Below, piece by piece: positions 1 to 10,960 of a DNA stretch of 64,000 bases. A program made the translations under genes and the position numbers. How positions within the stretch are numbered: position 1 is the stretch's first letter; each line of letters starts with the position of its first letter. The DNA is taken from positions 372,001 to 436,000 of the forward strand of contig JACATO010000980.1 of NCBI GenBank assembly GCA_018389105.1. The letters run 5' to 3'. Source of the stretch: Nautilus pompilius (Eukaryota; Mollusca; Cephalopoda; Nautilida; Nautilidae). Under the pieces are notes generated by a model that worked only from the letters and a program-made list of their open reading frames with translations, was not told where the DNA came from and did not search any database.

Positions 1-939
1 TATGATCCTCATTTTAATTTTTTTAAAAAAATCCTTAAAAAGTTCTCTTATATTTCAGTTGCTTGTTGGTAGTAACATTTGTAGAATGGTTTATGAAATT
101 ACGAAGCTCAGAAAATCCAACTGTTGTTAATGTTAAATTGTGTTTTGGAATCTGCTGCACAAATTGAAAATCAAACTCCACAGAGCAAATTTTCCTGCAT
201 GGACATTGGCAACAAATATTAATAAATAGAAAATCTCTTTTGAAAGTTTAGAACTAGATTGCTGCCTGTATCATTTAGTATATATCTGCTTGACTGTATA
301 TTTCACCAAACTGATATTTGGAGAGTATTTTCAGTTTGTGACTTCATATCTTTCATACTTCAAATAAAAACACTTTTGGATCAAGTCTGCTATTTGTTTT
401 CTCAAATTCTTATCATCTCTGGAGATAAATTTCAATAATGACCTAAAAAACATTCTTTGGTAAAATATTCTGATCTACTCCAATTATTGTCAGTCATTAG
501 ATCTTCCAATGAAATGAACCCACTTCTGCAACTGCTGAAGAAAACCAAACACTTGAGTGAGAGCTCATTAAATATTAATGTCCTAAACACTCATTTTAGA
601 GCATTGAATGATGCAAATGATTCATGCTGTACCCCCAGATTTAGCTTTGCTAAACCCAATCAATATAGCATCAGTTGACAAAATACATGAGGTGGTTAGT
701 CTAGTTACATCATATGGGACTAATTAATCTTGGTGCAGTTGTATGTTACTGGAGAAGAGAACATTTACAAGAGGGGAACACCACAAGAAATATATAAAAG
801 CAAGCTCTAAACAAAAAGCTAATTCCTGTACTCTAAAGCCCATGTTTGAGAACAAACAACTAGAATTTTTCAGAAGGTAAAAATGGAGGAAAGCAATTTT
901 TAAATGTTTTATATTCATCCAGTCCTGTTAAGACTATAA
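1..939. other. Unassigned AT-rich sequence
   Basis: No exon, transposase homology or structured repeat was recognised on either strand. The few open frames here are short and lack convincing splice sites. It lies downstream of the DHRS1 gene and just upstream of a Tc1 remnant. Confidence 0.5.
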
Positions 940-1670
940 TTGCTCGATAAATTTGTGAAATTCTTAAATTTTGATAATGCATGGGAAAAAAAAAAATTTT
1001 TTAGTGATGAGAAATTGGTTAGCATAGTTGCATTGGCAAGTTCATCTAGTCAAAGAATAATTCATGAATCATCATCATTTGTTGTTGTCAAACGTTGGCT
1101 GGATGATGTAGATGAACACATGTATGTGACTAAAAAAAAAGGAAAACTGGTTCTTTATGGAGGTGGTAAAAATTTAATAGAAAGCTTGCATATGACTGAC
1201 TGACTTGGGGCTGTTTTCCCTGACACCGAATTGGTCCATTTACAAAACTGAGGGAACTTTAAAAAGCAACGGATATTTGCACATCTTGAGAAATGTCCTT
1301 GAACCATATGCTGCTGAGAATTTGCCCTTGACTTGGATCTTCCAGCAGCACAATGTGCCTATTTACACTGAATATCGTTAAGCATTGGTTCCAAACCATG
1401 AAAACCTCTCTTCTCGAATGGCCTCCTCAGTCTCTGGATTTAAATCCAATAGAGAACATGCGGAATACACTAGGTAGCGGGATTAGAGCTTCAAAGCTGG
1501 TGAAATTGAGTGAGTTGTATAAAAATATCAAAGAATTATGGGGTAAAATTATGGTTGACTATTGCATCAAGCTCATCAATTCAATGCCCTCATGCTGTCG
1601 TACTGTGATCAGCAATTTCAGGTATCCTATCAAATAATAGAATGTATTTAATGATTTGGTTGTCAAGAAA
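940..1670 (+). mobile_element. Degraded Tc1-like transposase remnant
   Basis: Several plus-strand fragments in shifting frames match a Tc1-family transposase. Reading across frames gives the middle region (around 1,230-1,370) with a QQHN block in place of the usual QQDN. The C-terminal part (1,353-1,637) contains SLDLNPIEN, the hallmark around the last catalytic residue of DD34E enzymes, followed by a terminal segment with INSMPS. Frameshifts and internal stops mean no protein can be made. Terminal inverted repeats were not found, so the edges are approximate. It is old compared with the Tc1 copy at 39,933. Confidence 0.8.
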
Positions 1671-2723
1671 GTGCCCTACTTTGCAAATATCCATTGTCTA
1701 GATTAAATCATGAAATCCGCTTAATAATTTTGCTGCCACTGTATATGATAAATACCTAACATGGCAGGTTTATGTGGCAAGAATTTATGATATCACAAAA
1801 TGTGAAATCTATTGGTCAACAAAGTTACTGAATTACACTAATACACAAAATCACAGAAAAGCAAAGAAGTTGCTCCTAATATCAGAGAAAGGCAGACAGA
1901 AACCCATCCTATGCTCCAAAGATTTGCTAAACTTACCAGAGACTTTTGTTCATCAGGCAAAATATCACCCAGTTCATAATAGATACCTTTGTATTCATGA
2001 TACCTTTCTGGACCCTCTCCCAAAAAATTTCATGAAGTCAAGGCAACAATTATAGGGAACAAAAAGCAGCAACACCATACACTTTTACATTTAAAGACAC
2101 CTAATTTGGGGACATTTAATCAAACCCCATCCATCCATCAAGAAGAGTGGATACAAATTACTAGGAAGAATTTTAAATTTTCAAAACAGTAGCTAACATT
2201 CTACTTGCAGTATTTCTTTCAGATGCTTTGTATGTCTTGAATGTATGGCTTCTAACTGTAACTACCAAGCTACAAAAACTACCACCATAAACTATAGAGA
2301 GATCAAGTCAACATATTTTGATTGAGGACAGGTGAAAAGAGATGCAGCTCTAAAGAAACTTACAAATGGTGATGATGCAAAATGTTATCAGAGACAGTTG
2401 AATTAAGTTCTGCAGGAATGCTCTAAATACTTTACCAACAACAGCTGCTGCATCATTAACAATTGGAACTATTGTACTACTACCGCAGCCAAAGATGCTT
2501 GAAGGAATACAATACCTTTGTAGTTTACCAAAATGGTATTTCATAAATCTTGATGGAAAGGTGACTTACATAACTGTATATCCAAGTAAAATTGTAATGC
2601 ATTATTTTAACCTCAATCTGGATTTAAAGTATGATACAAAACAGGTTCAATAATATAGTTCTTTTCTGACAGTAATTTGTTCATTTTTTAAATGATGTCT
2701 GTGACATTTGATTAATGATCATT
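1671..2723. other. 3' flank of DHRS1, probably containing its 3' UTR
   Basis: This lies immediately downstream of the DHRS1 stop codon on the minus strand. I see no canonical minus-strand AATAAA in the first several hundred bases. An ATTAAA-type signal lies near 2,114-2,119, so the cleavage site is unresolved. Exon-like open stretches on the minus strand (about 1,937-2,011 and 2,574-2,623) do not join into a recognisable protein. Confidence 0.4.
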
Positions 2724-2860
2724 TTAAAACTTGTTACCGCTCATGTTCAACATCCAAGTAGGCACCTTGATGAAAGAAGGAATCCAGTTAGCCAGCCAAT
2801 TACAATCCCACATATACTGGATTATAAATTTCAGTGATCTTATGCACAAAGGTTTTTTCC
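2724..2860 (-). CDS. DHRS1: DHRS1 exon 9 (C-terminus and stop)
   Basis: 137 bases after a ttctttag acceptor. Encodes [15 protein letters not shown], then [18 protein letters not shown], and ends GNKF-stop. The WIPSFIKVP block corresponds to the C-terminal membrane-associating tail of DHRS1, which proves that this distant exon belongs to the gene. Confidence 0.95.
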
Positions 2861-5800
2861 CTAAAGAAGAAAACAAACAAGCAATAATAACCAGGATCTA
2901 CATGAGATTAAAAATCATTTAAAACTGAATAACTTAAGATCCTGTTTAACTAATACATGCATTCTGTAAAACAAGAGAATGTCAGTAGCTTCAGACATTA
3001 AATCAACTCATTATCAAGAAAACATTTCTTCAAAAATTAAAAACTTGTCAGCATTCATTATAAAATAGGATGTGAACAATTTGTTTCTCTGATGCATTTT
3101 TTTTAGCACTTCTCTCATGTCTGGGCATAAAATTGTTTTGTTTTATTTAATAATAGAGAATGAAGAAAATTAGTGCAAATCAACACTAAGCCATACAATT
3201 TGTTAGATGATAAAACTGCGTAAGTGGAGTGAGTGTAAGTATCTGGCTGCCATACTAACCTTGTCTGATGGGATGTAAAGATGACAATCATTTATGTATC
3301 ATCCTATTTAGTAACACATCTGAATCCAACAAAGTGCTCCCCTGACCTTACCTCAAACATCTGGATAGAAGGATTACCTACTAATGTCATACCAATATCC
3401 AGATCATTAATTTCACTGTCAACAAACAGACTATGTGCCTTTTGGCAGCTGAATGTTCAAACATGCTAACAATATAAAGTTAATTTTTGGAAGAAAAACT
3501 TCTACATATTAAATACTGCTAGGATGCAGGCATGAGTTTCTGTCAGAAGTTTATAGGTTTTTCCAAAATTTATACTTTTTCAAGAAAATTGGGCAGAGAT
3601 CAAGTCTTCTGAAAAGAGAATTTTGTGCCTGCACTAAGAGGATGTGCTCTTCTGTGGATTACTACTTGCAAGGTTTCCTTCTAATACACAACCAAATTTG
3701 AACCAACCTACACAGGAAAAATCATTTTACATGATTAGTTAGTGTGTGCAAATCTGTACTCAACTTGTACATTTGAATAACTAGAGAGTGGTTACCGTAA
3801 GTGAAACAGTTGTTTATTGACAGTGGCAGGTAACTTCCTGTTTCTTTTAGATCTACTGTACAGTGATTTAAAGATCTTACCATTAATGTCAACAAAACCG
3901 TACTGGTCACCAAGATCTGATGAAATCAACACTCTTCCAGTTTTTTCCATAATTTTAGGATCTGCAAAAACAAACAAAAAAAAAAAAAGTCAAGTTAGTA
4001 ATCAAAATGTGATTTCCCTACAAGGCAGATCAAATAAATAATACTGGTAGATCATAAATGTGAGCCCCACATAGTGTCAGGAAGAAAGCCTGTAATCAAG
4101 ATTTTCAAAAAAGCAACAAACTTTCAATACATCACAGATCTTTAAAAGGAATATCTTCAAAGCTGCTGGAAGAATTCCTAAAAACAAACAAGTACCAGAC
4201 TCCAAAAATTACATGACACAGAGTCACGAAAGATTATTGTAATAGGTCTGCTATATTGAGTGAAAAGGTTAACCATTATTTTTTAACTATTGTAAAATTT
4301 GAGGAAAGTGCTGTGATATTTTCATTACTAAAATATCACCATTGCCTTTATTGATATTGAAAATAATACTGATTATTTTCTCTTAAACGTCAGTGTTAAA
4401 TTCTGAGGTAAAACTAAAATGTTTACCACTTGCCTGAAGCTAGATGGACAACACATCGACCACTGTATTCAGGTGTTTCGCCTGCACGGACATGTTCTGC
4501 CAGTTTATTCTGGAAGCAAAAGAAAACACATTGGTGTAAATCTCTTTATTTTGGCCACTATTTGAGGCACACATCTATATGCCTAGTCACGTGGTTTGGA
4601 AACTTCAGCAAAATGTTCAACATACACAAAGACCACCACTTGTAAAACAATTTAAAGAAATGACATATTAATTAATTTATCCAACTTAATATTTTATGAG
4701 ATAAAATTTAACTTAGAATTGCTAACTCACTGCAAATGGATTATCGTGAATGTTCTTTTCAAGGAGCTGGTGAAGATTCTCTGTGAAGACAAATCCAGGC
4801 CAGAGGCTGACAGCAGCAACATTGTGTTTCTTTAGCTCACATGCACAGTCTGCAGCCAAACGATCACACTACAAAAAGAATATCAAAAAAAACTAAAGTG
4901 AATAATATCATTTGTGCAATTTGCATATGATCATGATATAATAATAAAAGTATCAGGTGATTAGTCTAGCAAATGCACAATGTACAACATTCTCCACTCA
5001 TTAACAAAACAATGACTTTGCTAAATTGTCTTACAGACCATTTGATGTTAGTATATTACCACTGTAAACATTCTTTCAGACCATTTGATGTTAGTATATT
5101 ACCACTGTAAACATTCTTTCAGTTATATTGAAATGCTCTTCTGTTGGCATAGGAATGATACAATTACATGTAGAGTATAATTGCTGTTCTTGGCAGCACT
5201 AAACAAAGAAACTCACCGCTGCTTTCCCCACTCCATATGATACAGAAAATGTGTAGGTGAGGCCACCAGCCGAAGATATATTTACAATCAATCCTCTCTT
5301 CTTCAGCACCATCATTCTGGCTGCATACACACAACATATATAATGGTTTCTAAAAATTATTTAAAGTATATTGGTTTAGTACCAGCACATCATCGATATA
5401 GTCTAAATAATAATAATTTCAGGTTAAGAATAGAAATCAATTTCAGAGATTAAAGAAAAAGCAACAACAAAAACCATTCTATAACTATTCCTATAATGTG
5501 ATATTAATTGGAAAATGCTAGATATTACAAAATTATCTTTCAAAACAAGCTAGATAGCCATAAATTCAGGATGATAAGCAAGAACTAGTGCACTGCTTTA
5601 CTGCATGATAATAGTTGTTGCTGATTTGGATAATCAGTTCTGTCAGAGATATATAAACACCCACATTCTAGATTGTTTAAAATTTCAATAATGCACCACC
5701 CATTAGTGGGAAGAGGCAGTGCTTGAACTTACCTGAGCCCAACATTGTTTATATCATCCCATACACTGGAGGGTTGCTGCCAAAAAGGTTTACCTAAATA

Positions 5801-8800
5801 ATCAGCAATTGCCTAGAGAGAGAGAAAATAAAATTAATATTTTGTTGCTATCAGTACAGTAAAATCAAACAGATACTGATTTGAAGAGTATTCCACTTCT
5901 CTCCATCAGGCTTTGACAAGAGATGAAAGGCTGACAAATAAGTAAAGTTGTCAGGTGCTTATATGTAAACACCACGCTACTGCGGTGTAACTGCATATAT
6001 AATCTTTATCCAAATCAGCTGCTGCACAGTCTGTTAGTCAGTTGATGTGAAGAGGCAAGAAACCTAACTCATACAAAGATTCTAATCATCAGAAAACATT
6101 TGCTAGTGCAATCAAAACCAATGTTTTCTCTGTTTTTGGATTAAATAAAAAGCCATTTCCTAATATGGGCAGAATAAATTAAATACAACTTAAATCGAAC
6201 CTACTATAGATATCAACTACATTTGCTAATAGTGTTAAGGTAATCCAGTTTTAAAAAAAAATCATGCTCATAAAATTTCTTTTCCCTGCAGATCTTGTAT
6301 TAGTCATGACAACTTTCTGCATCCTTGCAGAAAGTTAAGTTAATGAAGCATGTCACTACACAGTGATGCTTACAGTATCAGACTTCTTCAAACACCTTTT
6401 TCTAAACAGCCATCAGATTGTTAAGCTCAATAGAATCATCTGAAATAGACTACTACTAATCAGATAAAAGTGACTGGTCTCTGTCTGGAAATAGCTAAAG
6501 AACTACACATTTTGCTGCTGCTTTTTTATTGCATTTTTAAATTAAAAAATTGCTATAATTTTTATTAATTCAATAATAAATTGCCACCACATCTGCCACA
6601 TTACAACATAGTCTCCTTCTTTCCTTCTGTGCCCATATTTCAGAGCTGTTCACGCAAACTGATGAGGAGAGAGAAAAAGTTACATTTTAAAGTAAAAGAA
6701 AAGTTAATTAGCAAACATTATACTAAAAGTTAATGATCTGGCTACTTAAGCCATAAATTCACATCAAATTGGTGGTGAGGTGATGCCATTGTTGCTGCTG
6801 AGAGTTGTTAGACTCACGTACCCTGAATATTTAGTAGTTCTGCTGCTAAAAGAAACTTCAATTTAAACTGCACTTAAAGATTATGATACCCTGATAGCCA
6901 GTTTTATGTAGATAAGGAATAAACTCATGATTTACCTATCTTTGGAATTCTCTAAGTTGCTTCCTGAATTAGTTTTTAAAAACTTGACTGAATGGAACAT
7001 AACTGAATTGCCTTTTTTAAAAATAATTAAATTCAGACAATTTAATACAAACAAATGTGAATCAGAATAAAACTGTGCTCTATAAACCCTTCAATTAACT
7101 CACTTTCACACCAGAATAAGCATTATTGACAAGAACATCCAAGTGACCATTTTGTTCTTTCGCAATCTTGTCAAACAAATGTTCAATATTGTCATCCTTC
7201 GTATGGTCACACTGGACTGGAATGCATTTGCCACCTCGACTTTCTATCTGGAAAAAAATTCCATTACCAAGTCTTCATCAAGGAATGAGGACATAATTAA
7301 AATAAATTTATTACATTTTTTAGTGTTAAACTTTTTATTTGCCTAACCGGTCAAAAACATCTCTTTTAATATTAATCATAGTGTAGTAAATCTTAGTATC
7401 ATCTGCATGTTTGATCAAATGATGACAGATGTCCAAGGTCCAGGGAGAAAACTCAAGACCATTCATCATGTTGTAGTGGTCAGGTGATGGTGGGTTTTGT
7501 AGACTTTTCAACTGTTTCTAAATGACCTTTGATTACATATAAGAGATATCAAACCTACTCCCATGCAAGTACACATTTGCATGTGAATTTGGCCATTAAG
7601 TCTTTTTGAGAAGCATCTTTACATAGATAATGTATCCCAAGCTTGACTACCTTAATAAGTTGTATGAAATTCTATCCTGTATATAAATATGCAGTTGATA
7701 CATAGTGTATAAAAGATTAATAGTCAAGAAGCCAACATACATAGTATAAATGTATTTAGAATTTTATTATTTAAATGCATAATACACTACATGACCAAGC
7801 TCCTAAAATTGGCTTTGCAGAGTTTTTTTTTTTCTGTCATCCTTTTTTGAGATTGTAAAAATTATCTTACCTCCTTTGCTGTTTCTGCTAAAGAACCTAT
7901 TACTTCAGCATCCTTAGAAGCATATAATGTTCGACCTGAAAATAAATTGTAAAATGCTAGATGACTTCTAAAAAAGCTGATGAAATAAATTATGGAAGGG
8001 AGATAAGTATGTATAAAACCTAAAGTATTTCGTTTTTGAAGATTTTTATTGTGAATGACCTACCAGTTCTTGTTATTTTCATGTTTTAGATAAAACCAAT
8101 GGTTGACAGTTAAGCTTGCTGTGCTGTCTGCAATGGAGCTGACAAGAAACACAAAATTAGTGAACTATAACGCTGTACCTGCTGTGGGAGGCCATAAGAA
8201 AAGAAGCGTGGATAGTGAGATTTTTTTTCAACAACTTGACCAACAGGAGGGAAAAGAAAAAAAAAAGCTTGTATACGATTTTATTCAACCAAAAAAATAT
8301 AATTTACACTGATGCATATATTAGAATTCTTCACACGATACACTGGATAAATGCAGCATGGAAGTAGAGAACAATCCTCCTGCGATCTGGGTTTCCATCA
8401 AGTGTGAACATCGAAGGTAATACAGATGAGAGAATTTCTTTTCAGACATTTTTTTCTTGCATTTGATAGAATTCCAACAAATGATGACGACTGTTCTTAT
8501 GAACAACTTTACTAACGGGGATTAAAGAGAAAGGAAAAAAATCACTGACAGAATTCTCAGCGGCCACTTATGTAGTAACTGTTTTAACTATAGTACAGAA
8601 TATTTAAAATAGTAAACCACATAAATACAACTATTTAAAAGAATTATTTTTCCTTTTATTCATGCAGAGTACTGCAATAATTGATAAAGATACAGTAAAG
8701 TTGTACTTACAACAGTTTTTTCTCTCTCAGTAAAAGCAATAGGTTGCCTACACTTACTTGTTTTTTTGTGTGCTATTATGACAAAAACATGGCATAAATT

Positions 8801-9721
8801 ATTGTACGTTTTTTACAAATCCATTGTAACACAATTCAGCTATTTAAAAATTAATAACTTGCATTGTTACTTTTGTTGACAAAGATAATTGGGCTAAATT
8901 GAAGGTCTTTTTCATCAGTATCTGAGTGAAGCAAGCAAGCAACATCCAGGAGTATAAATTTGTGGTGCTGCTGGAAAAAGTGGTTCTGTGCATGGGTAAA
9001 CTCTTTATGGCATTCCCCTGAAAGTGCCTCAGCTGGAGTTCAAGATTCAGTTATAGGAGTTAGTTAGTTTATGATTTGATATACAGAAGTTTCAAATACA
9101 TTAGCAGTGTGCTTGCTATCAGTACTTTGGTGTCATCCTTTCATAAACTGATTTCCTAAGAACAAATTAATAGATAAGTGTTCTTTTCTGTAAGCTATCA
9201 TTAAAATAAACAACAAAAAAATAAATTCCACTTTATAGTCAGAAAAATTCGGTAAGGTTTTCTCTTAATATGCAAGAGATGTGAAACCAGAATTACATTT
9301 TCCCAGTTTTGATCATGATCCTTAATCATGAGTGCATCTACTGTTAGTTGGATGTTCCAGTGACCATACCAAATGAGTGCTTTTGAATTGTTGAAGCTAA
9401 ATTTCTTAAAACTGAAACAGCAAGATGTACATTATATAAACCTAAGATCATATGATTATTTTTGCTAACAGCTTGCTGCTGCAATGAATAACCTCCACCA
9501 CAAGACTTTCCTCTCTAGTATTATTTGTAAAGTGAAAACCTGAGGAGCCAATGAATCAATGCTAATTATTGTTGTTGTTTTCATTTGATTTAATGTACAG
9601 GAATCTTACCTGTAATGTAAACTGTAGCTCCAGCTTCCCCAAGCTGCAGAGCAATACCTTTCCCAATTCCTCTACTTGCACCAGTCACTAAACACACTTT
9701 CCCTGCCAAACACTGTGCCAT
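2724..9721 (-). CDS. DHRS1: DHRS1-like short-chain dehydrogenase/reductase, complete, 9 coding exons
   Basis: Nine exons splice into one uninterrupted frame of 321 residues (human DHRS1 is about 313). The protein is an NAD(P)-dependent [11 protein letters not shown] (residues 13-20) is the Rossmann cofactor loop, NNAY (100-103) is the structural NNAG-type motif, and Ser160, Tyr172 and Lys176 (YGVGK) form the catalytic set. The C-terminal WIPSFIKVP...GNKF is the DHRS1-specific tail. The family acts on steroids and small carbonyl compounds and is linked to endoplasmic reticulum membranes; that is family knowledge. The start at 9,721 is chosen because it matches the family N-terminus and follows a likely acceptor at 9,749. 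An in-frame ATG at 9,754 would add 11 residues. Intron 7 is GC-AG. The introns hold no recognised gene. Confidence 0.95.
2861..3880 (-). other. DHRS1 intron 8
   Basis: About 1 kb of AT-rich intron. An exon-like minus-strand stretch at 3,352-3,424 has a good gtaagg donor, but its phase does not fit DHRS1. Nothing else was recognised. Confidence 0.6.
3881..3961 (-). CDS. DHRS1: DHRS1 exon 8
   Basis: 81 bases after tttttgcag. Encodes [18 protein letters not shown] and then QYGFVDIN. The open frame continues past the gtaaga donor for about 27 codons to a stop at 3,792, but that extension lacks the DHRS1 tail, so the spliced form is preferred. Confidence 0.92.
4434..4509 (-). CDS. DHRS1: DHRS1 exon 7, ending at a GC donor
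   Basis: 76 bases encoding [19 protein letters not shown] and VVHLAS. The exon must end at 4,434, where the intron begins gcaagt instead of gtaagt. Nearby GT alternatives either shift the frame or create an immediate stop, while the GC site gives LAS-DPKIM, matching the family. Confidence 0.92.
4731..4868 (-). CDS. DHRS1: DHRS1 exon 6
   Basis: 138 bases, phase 0 to 0. Encodes [17 protein letters not shown] and then [11 protein letters not shown], the proline-glycine loop after the SDR beta strand that closes over the cofactor. Confidence 0.94.
5034..5122. repeat. 43-bp tandem duplication in DHRS1 intron 5
   Basis: Two identical adjacent copies of a 43-base unit start at 5,034 and 5,077, with three more matching bases after the second copy. 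It lies inside the intron between exons 5 and 6. Identity of the copies suggests either a recent duplication or an assembly artefact. Confidence 0.95.
5217..5349 (-). CDS. DHRS1: DHRS1 exon 5 (catalytic)
   Basis: 133 bases. The acceptor is a tttttag at 5,350. A second AG about 30 bases further in is not the real one, because only the upstream site restores [14 protein letters not shown] in frame. Contains ISSAGG with the catalytic serine and SYGVGKAA with the catalytic tyrosine and lysine. Ends in phase 0 at gtgag. Confidence 0.94.
5733..5812 (-). CDS. DHRS1: DHRS1 exon 4
   Basis: 80 bases after a ctctctag acceptor. Encodes [19 protein letters not shown], a block typical of DHRS1 and distinct from other SDRs. 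It ends in phase 2 at a gtaagt donor. Confidence 0.94.
5813..7103 (-). other. DHRS1 intron 3
   Basis: AT-rich intron of about 1.3 kb without recognised coding sequence or mobile element. Confidence 0.6.
7104..7247 (-). CDS. DHRS1: DHRS1 exon 3
   Basis: 144 bases, phase 0 to 0, acceptor ttccag and donor gtgagt. Encodes [11 protein letters not shown] (the acidic cofactor-adenine contact region) through [11 protein letters not shown], the NNAG-type motif of SDR enzymes. Confidence 0.94.
7248..7870 (-). other. DHRS1 intron 2
   Basis: About 620 bases of intron. The part around 7,370-7,650 is less AT-rich than its surroundings and could be a repeat copy, but no family was recognised. Confidence 0.5.
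7871..7935 (-). CDS. DHRS1: DHRS1 exon 2
   Basis: 65 bases flanked by ttttcag and gtaag. It completes the glycine codon left by exon 1 and encodes [11 protein letters not shown] and the following helix, ending in phase 0. Confidence 0.93.
7936..9609 (-). other. DHRS1 intron 1 (coding)
   Basis: About 1.7 kb of intron. A 69-codon plus-strand open frame at 8,103-8,312 has no recognisable domain and is not called. No terminal repeats or transposase motifs were seen. Confidence 0.6.
9610..9721 (-). CDS. DHRS1: DHRS1 coding exon 1
   Basis: Encodes the N-terminus from MAQCLAGKV through the TGASRGIG cofactor loop to VYIT, ending in phase 1 before a gtaag donor. A pyrimidine tract ending in AG at 9,749 suggests that the exon begins at 9,748 with a short 5' UTR, so an earlier noncoding exon is expected. 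If that acceptor is used, the in-frame ATG at 9,754 is intronic. Confidence 0.93.
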
Positions 9722-10268
9722 GCTGGTGAAATCTTTCACTTGTAATACCTCCATAAAAACAACAGAAAATGATAACTACACGTATAGGCAAATTTGGTAA
9801 ATCAGTAGTCGTATTAGAGATAAAATTAAAATGTTTAAGTGGAAAAACATTACAAGCTGTCAATCAAATAAAAGCTGATAGCTTTTGATTCATTCTTGCA
9901 TCGAGACACCCTAATAATCTTGCCTAAGCCTTTTCTGCTGTACGTAAAGGATGTTGAAGGGAGGGGGTGGCGTCTGTTATCAGTAATCAAAAACCATACT
10001 GGTCATCTACTGAGAGTTCAACATCCCCAGCAATTAAAACCTCTGCATACGGTCTGTAGAAATATAAAAACTAAACATTTTGATAAACTGAATGAACCCT
10101 ACTAACCCACAAATTAAATATCCAAGAGATTTAGGTATATTGCTGTCTAAATTATTCATGGTTTTAGACATTTAAGAAATTGTTGATCAGGTATACCAGC
10201 CTCCTCTTCTCACCTGTCGCAATTATATAATTGAACTGTAGATGTTATCTGTTATGGGGTGAGATGTA

Positions 10269-10645
10269 TAGGCTTGTACTTTAATATTACACACACAGAA
10301 CAACAATCATCATCATAAAAATAAGCTTGTACTTTAATATTACACACACACACAGACACAAACAATCATCATCAACATCATAAAAATAAGCTGTACTTTA
10401 TTACACACACACACAACCACAGAACAACAGCCATCATCAACATCATAAAAATAAGCTTGTACTTTAATATTACACACACACACACACACACAGAACAATC
10501 ATCAACATCATAAAAATAAGCTTGTACTTTAATATTACACACACACAGAACAATCATCAACATCATAAAAATAAGCTTGTACTTTAATATTACACACACA
10601 CGCACACACACAGAACAACAATCATCATCAACATCATAAAAACGT
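10269..10645. repeat. Compound minisatellite with (CA)n cores
   Basis: About six imperfect tandem units of roughly 55-65 bases. Each contains a conserved core (AAGCTTGTACTTTAATATTA), a CA run of variable length, and a CATCATCA-rich segment ending CATAAAAA. Length variation between units is mostly in the CA run. It lies between the presumed DHRS1 promoter and its first coding exon, so it is likely within 5' UTR intron sequence. Confidence 0.93.
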
Positions 10646-10649
10646 GTCA

Positions 10650-10960
10650 CATATTTAGTCCGCCATCTTCTCCTGATGGCGGACATTTTTTTCAGTCTAA
10701 CCGACGCAGCTCCCATCTCCGCAAGATCAAGGCCCACCACTGCTATTCCTGTACTTACAAGGCTCCTGTGTGAACGACAGCTGCTCGTCACGGGAACAAC
10801 ACTTCACTCTAACTATATGCACTGTAGCTTTAGTTTATGCTAAAATATCTGACATTCGCCATGAACCCACCTACTTCATAGGGTAGATATGAATGGCGAC
10901 TCTCTTCGCCGTCCTTTCGTATCTTGGATCTGGAAAGCGAGGTGACGCTCGGTTACTCGC
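10650..10960. promoter_or_regulatory. CpG-containing candidate promoter, possibly bidirectional
   Basis: This block is clearly richer in G+C and CpG than its surroundings and sits just upstream of DHRS1. At 10,658-10,684 a perfect 10-bp inverted repeat (GTCCGCCATC / GATGGCGGAC, 7-base spacer) carries AAGATGGCGGAC, close to the YY1/initiator-type consensus common in animal core promoters. A strong gtaagt donor on the minus strand at 10,758 fits a noncoding first exon for DHRS1. The promoter role is inferred from position and composition. Confidence 0.5.
10759..10800 (-). other. DHRS1: Candidate 5' noncoding exon end of DHRS1
   Basis: The minus strand has a near-ideal donor (exon GGAGCCTT followed by gtaagtac) at 10,758, upstream of the first coding exon, whose own upstream boundary looks like a splice acceptor. 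The 5' boundary of this exon is unknown; 10,800 is only a nominal limit. Confidence 0.35.

Noticed and set aside
1937-2011. Minus-strand open stretch with YHEYKGIYYELGDILPDEQ ending at a gtaagt donor
   Set aside because: It looks coding-like, but no upstream or downstream exon with homology could be found and the acceptor is ambiguous. Left uncalled, although a transcript check would be easy.
3352-3424. Minus-strand exon-like stretch encoding [16 protein letters not shown] with a gtaagg donor
   Set aside because: Its phase does not join DHRS1 exon 8 or 9, its acceptor is weak and no family matches. It lies inside DHRS1 intron 8.
3792-3880. Read-through extension of DHRS1 exon 8 to a stop at 3,792
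   Set aside because: The extension lacks the conserved tail, while splicing to exon 9 restores the family C-terminus exactly.
5034-5122. Direct repeats considered as a CRISPR-like array
   Set aside because: Only two adjacent copies with no spacer, in a eukaryotic intron.
8103-8312. 69-codon plus-strand frame in DHRS1 intron 1
   Set aside because: No domain, no splice context and surrounded by AT-rich sequence. Expected by chance.
10378-10791. 137-codon minus-strand open frame
   Set aside because: It runs through the minisatellite and reads the repeat as a periodic VDD/VCVCV peptide. It is not a gene.
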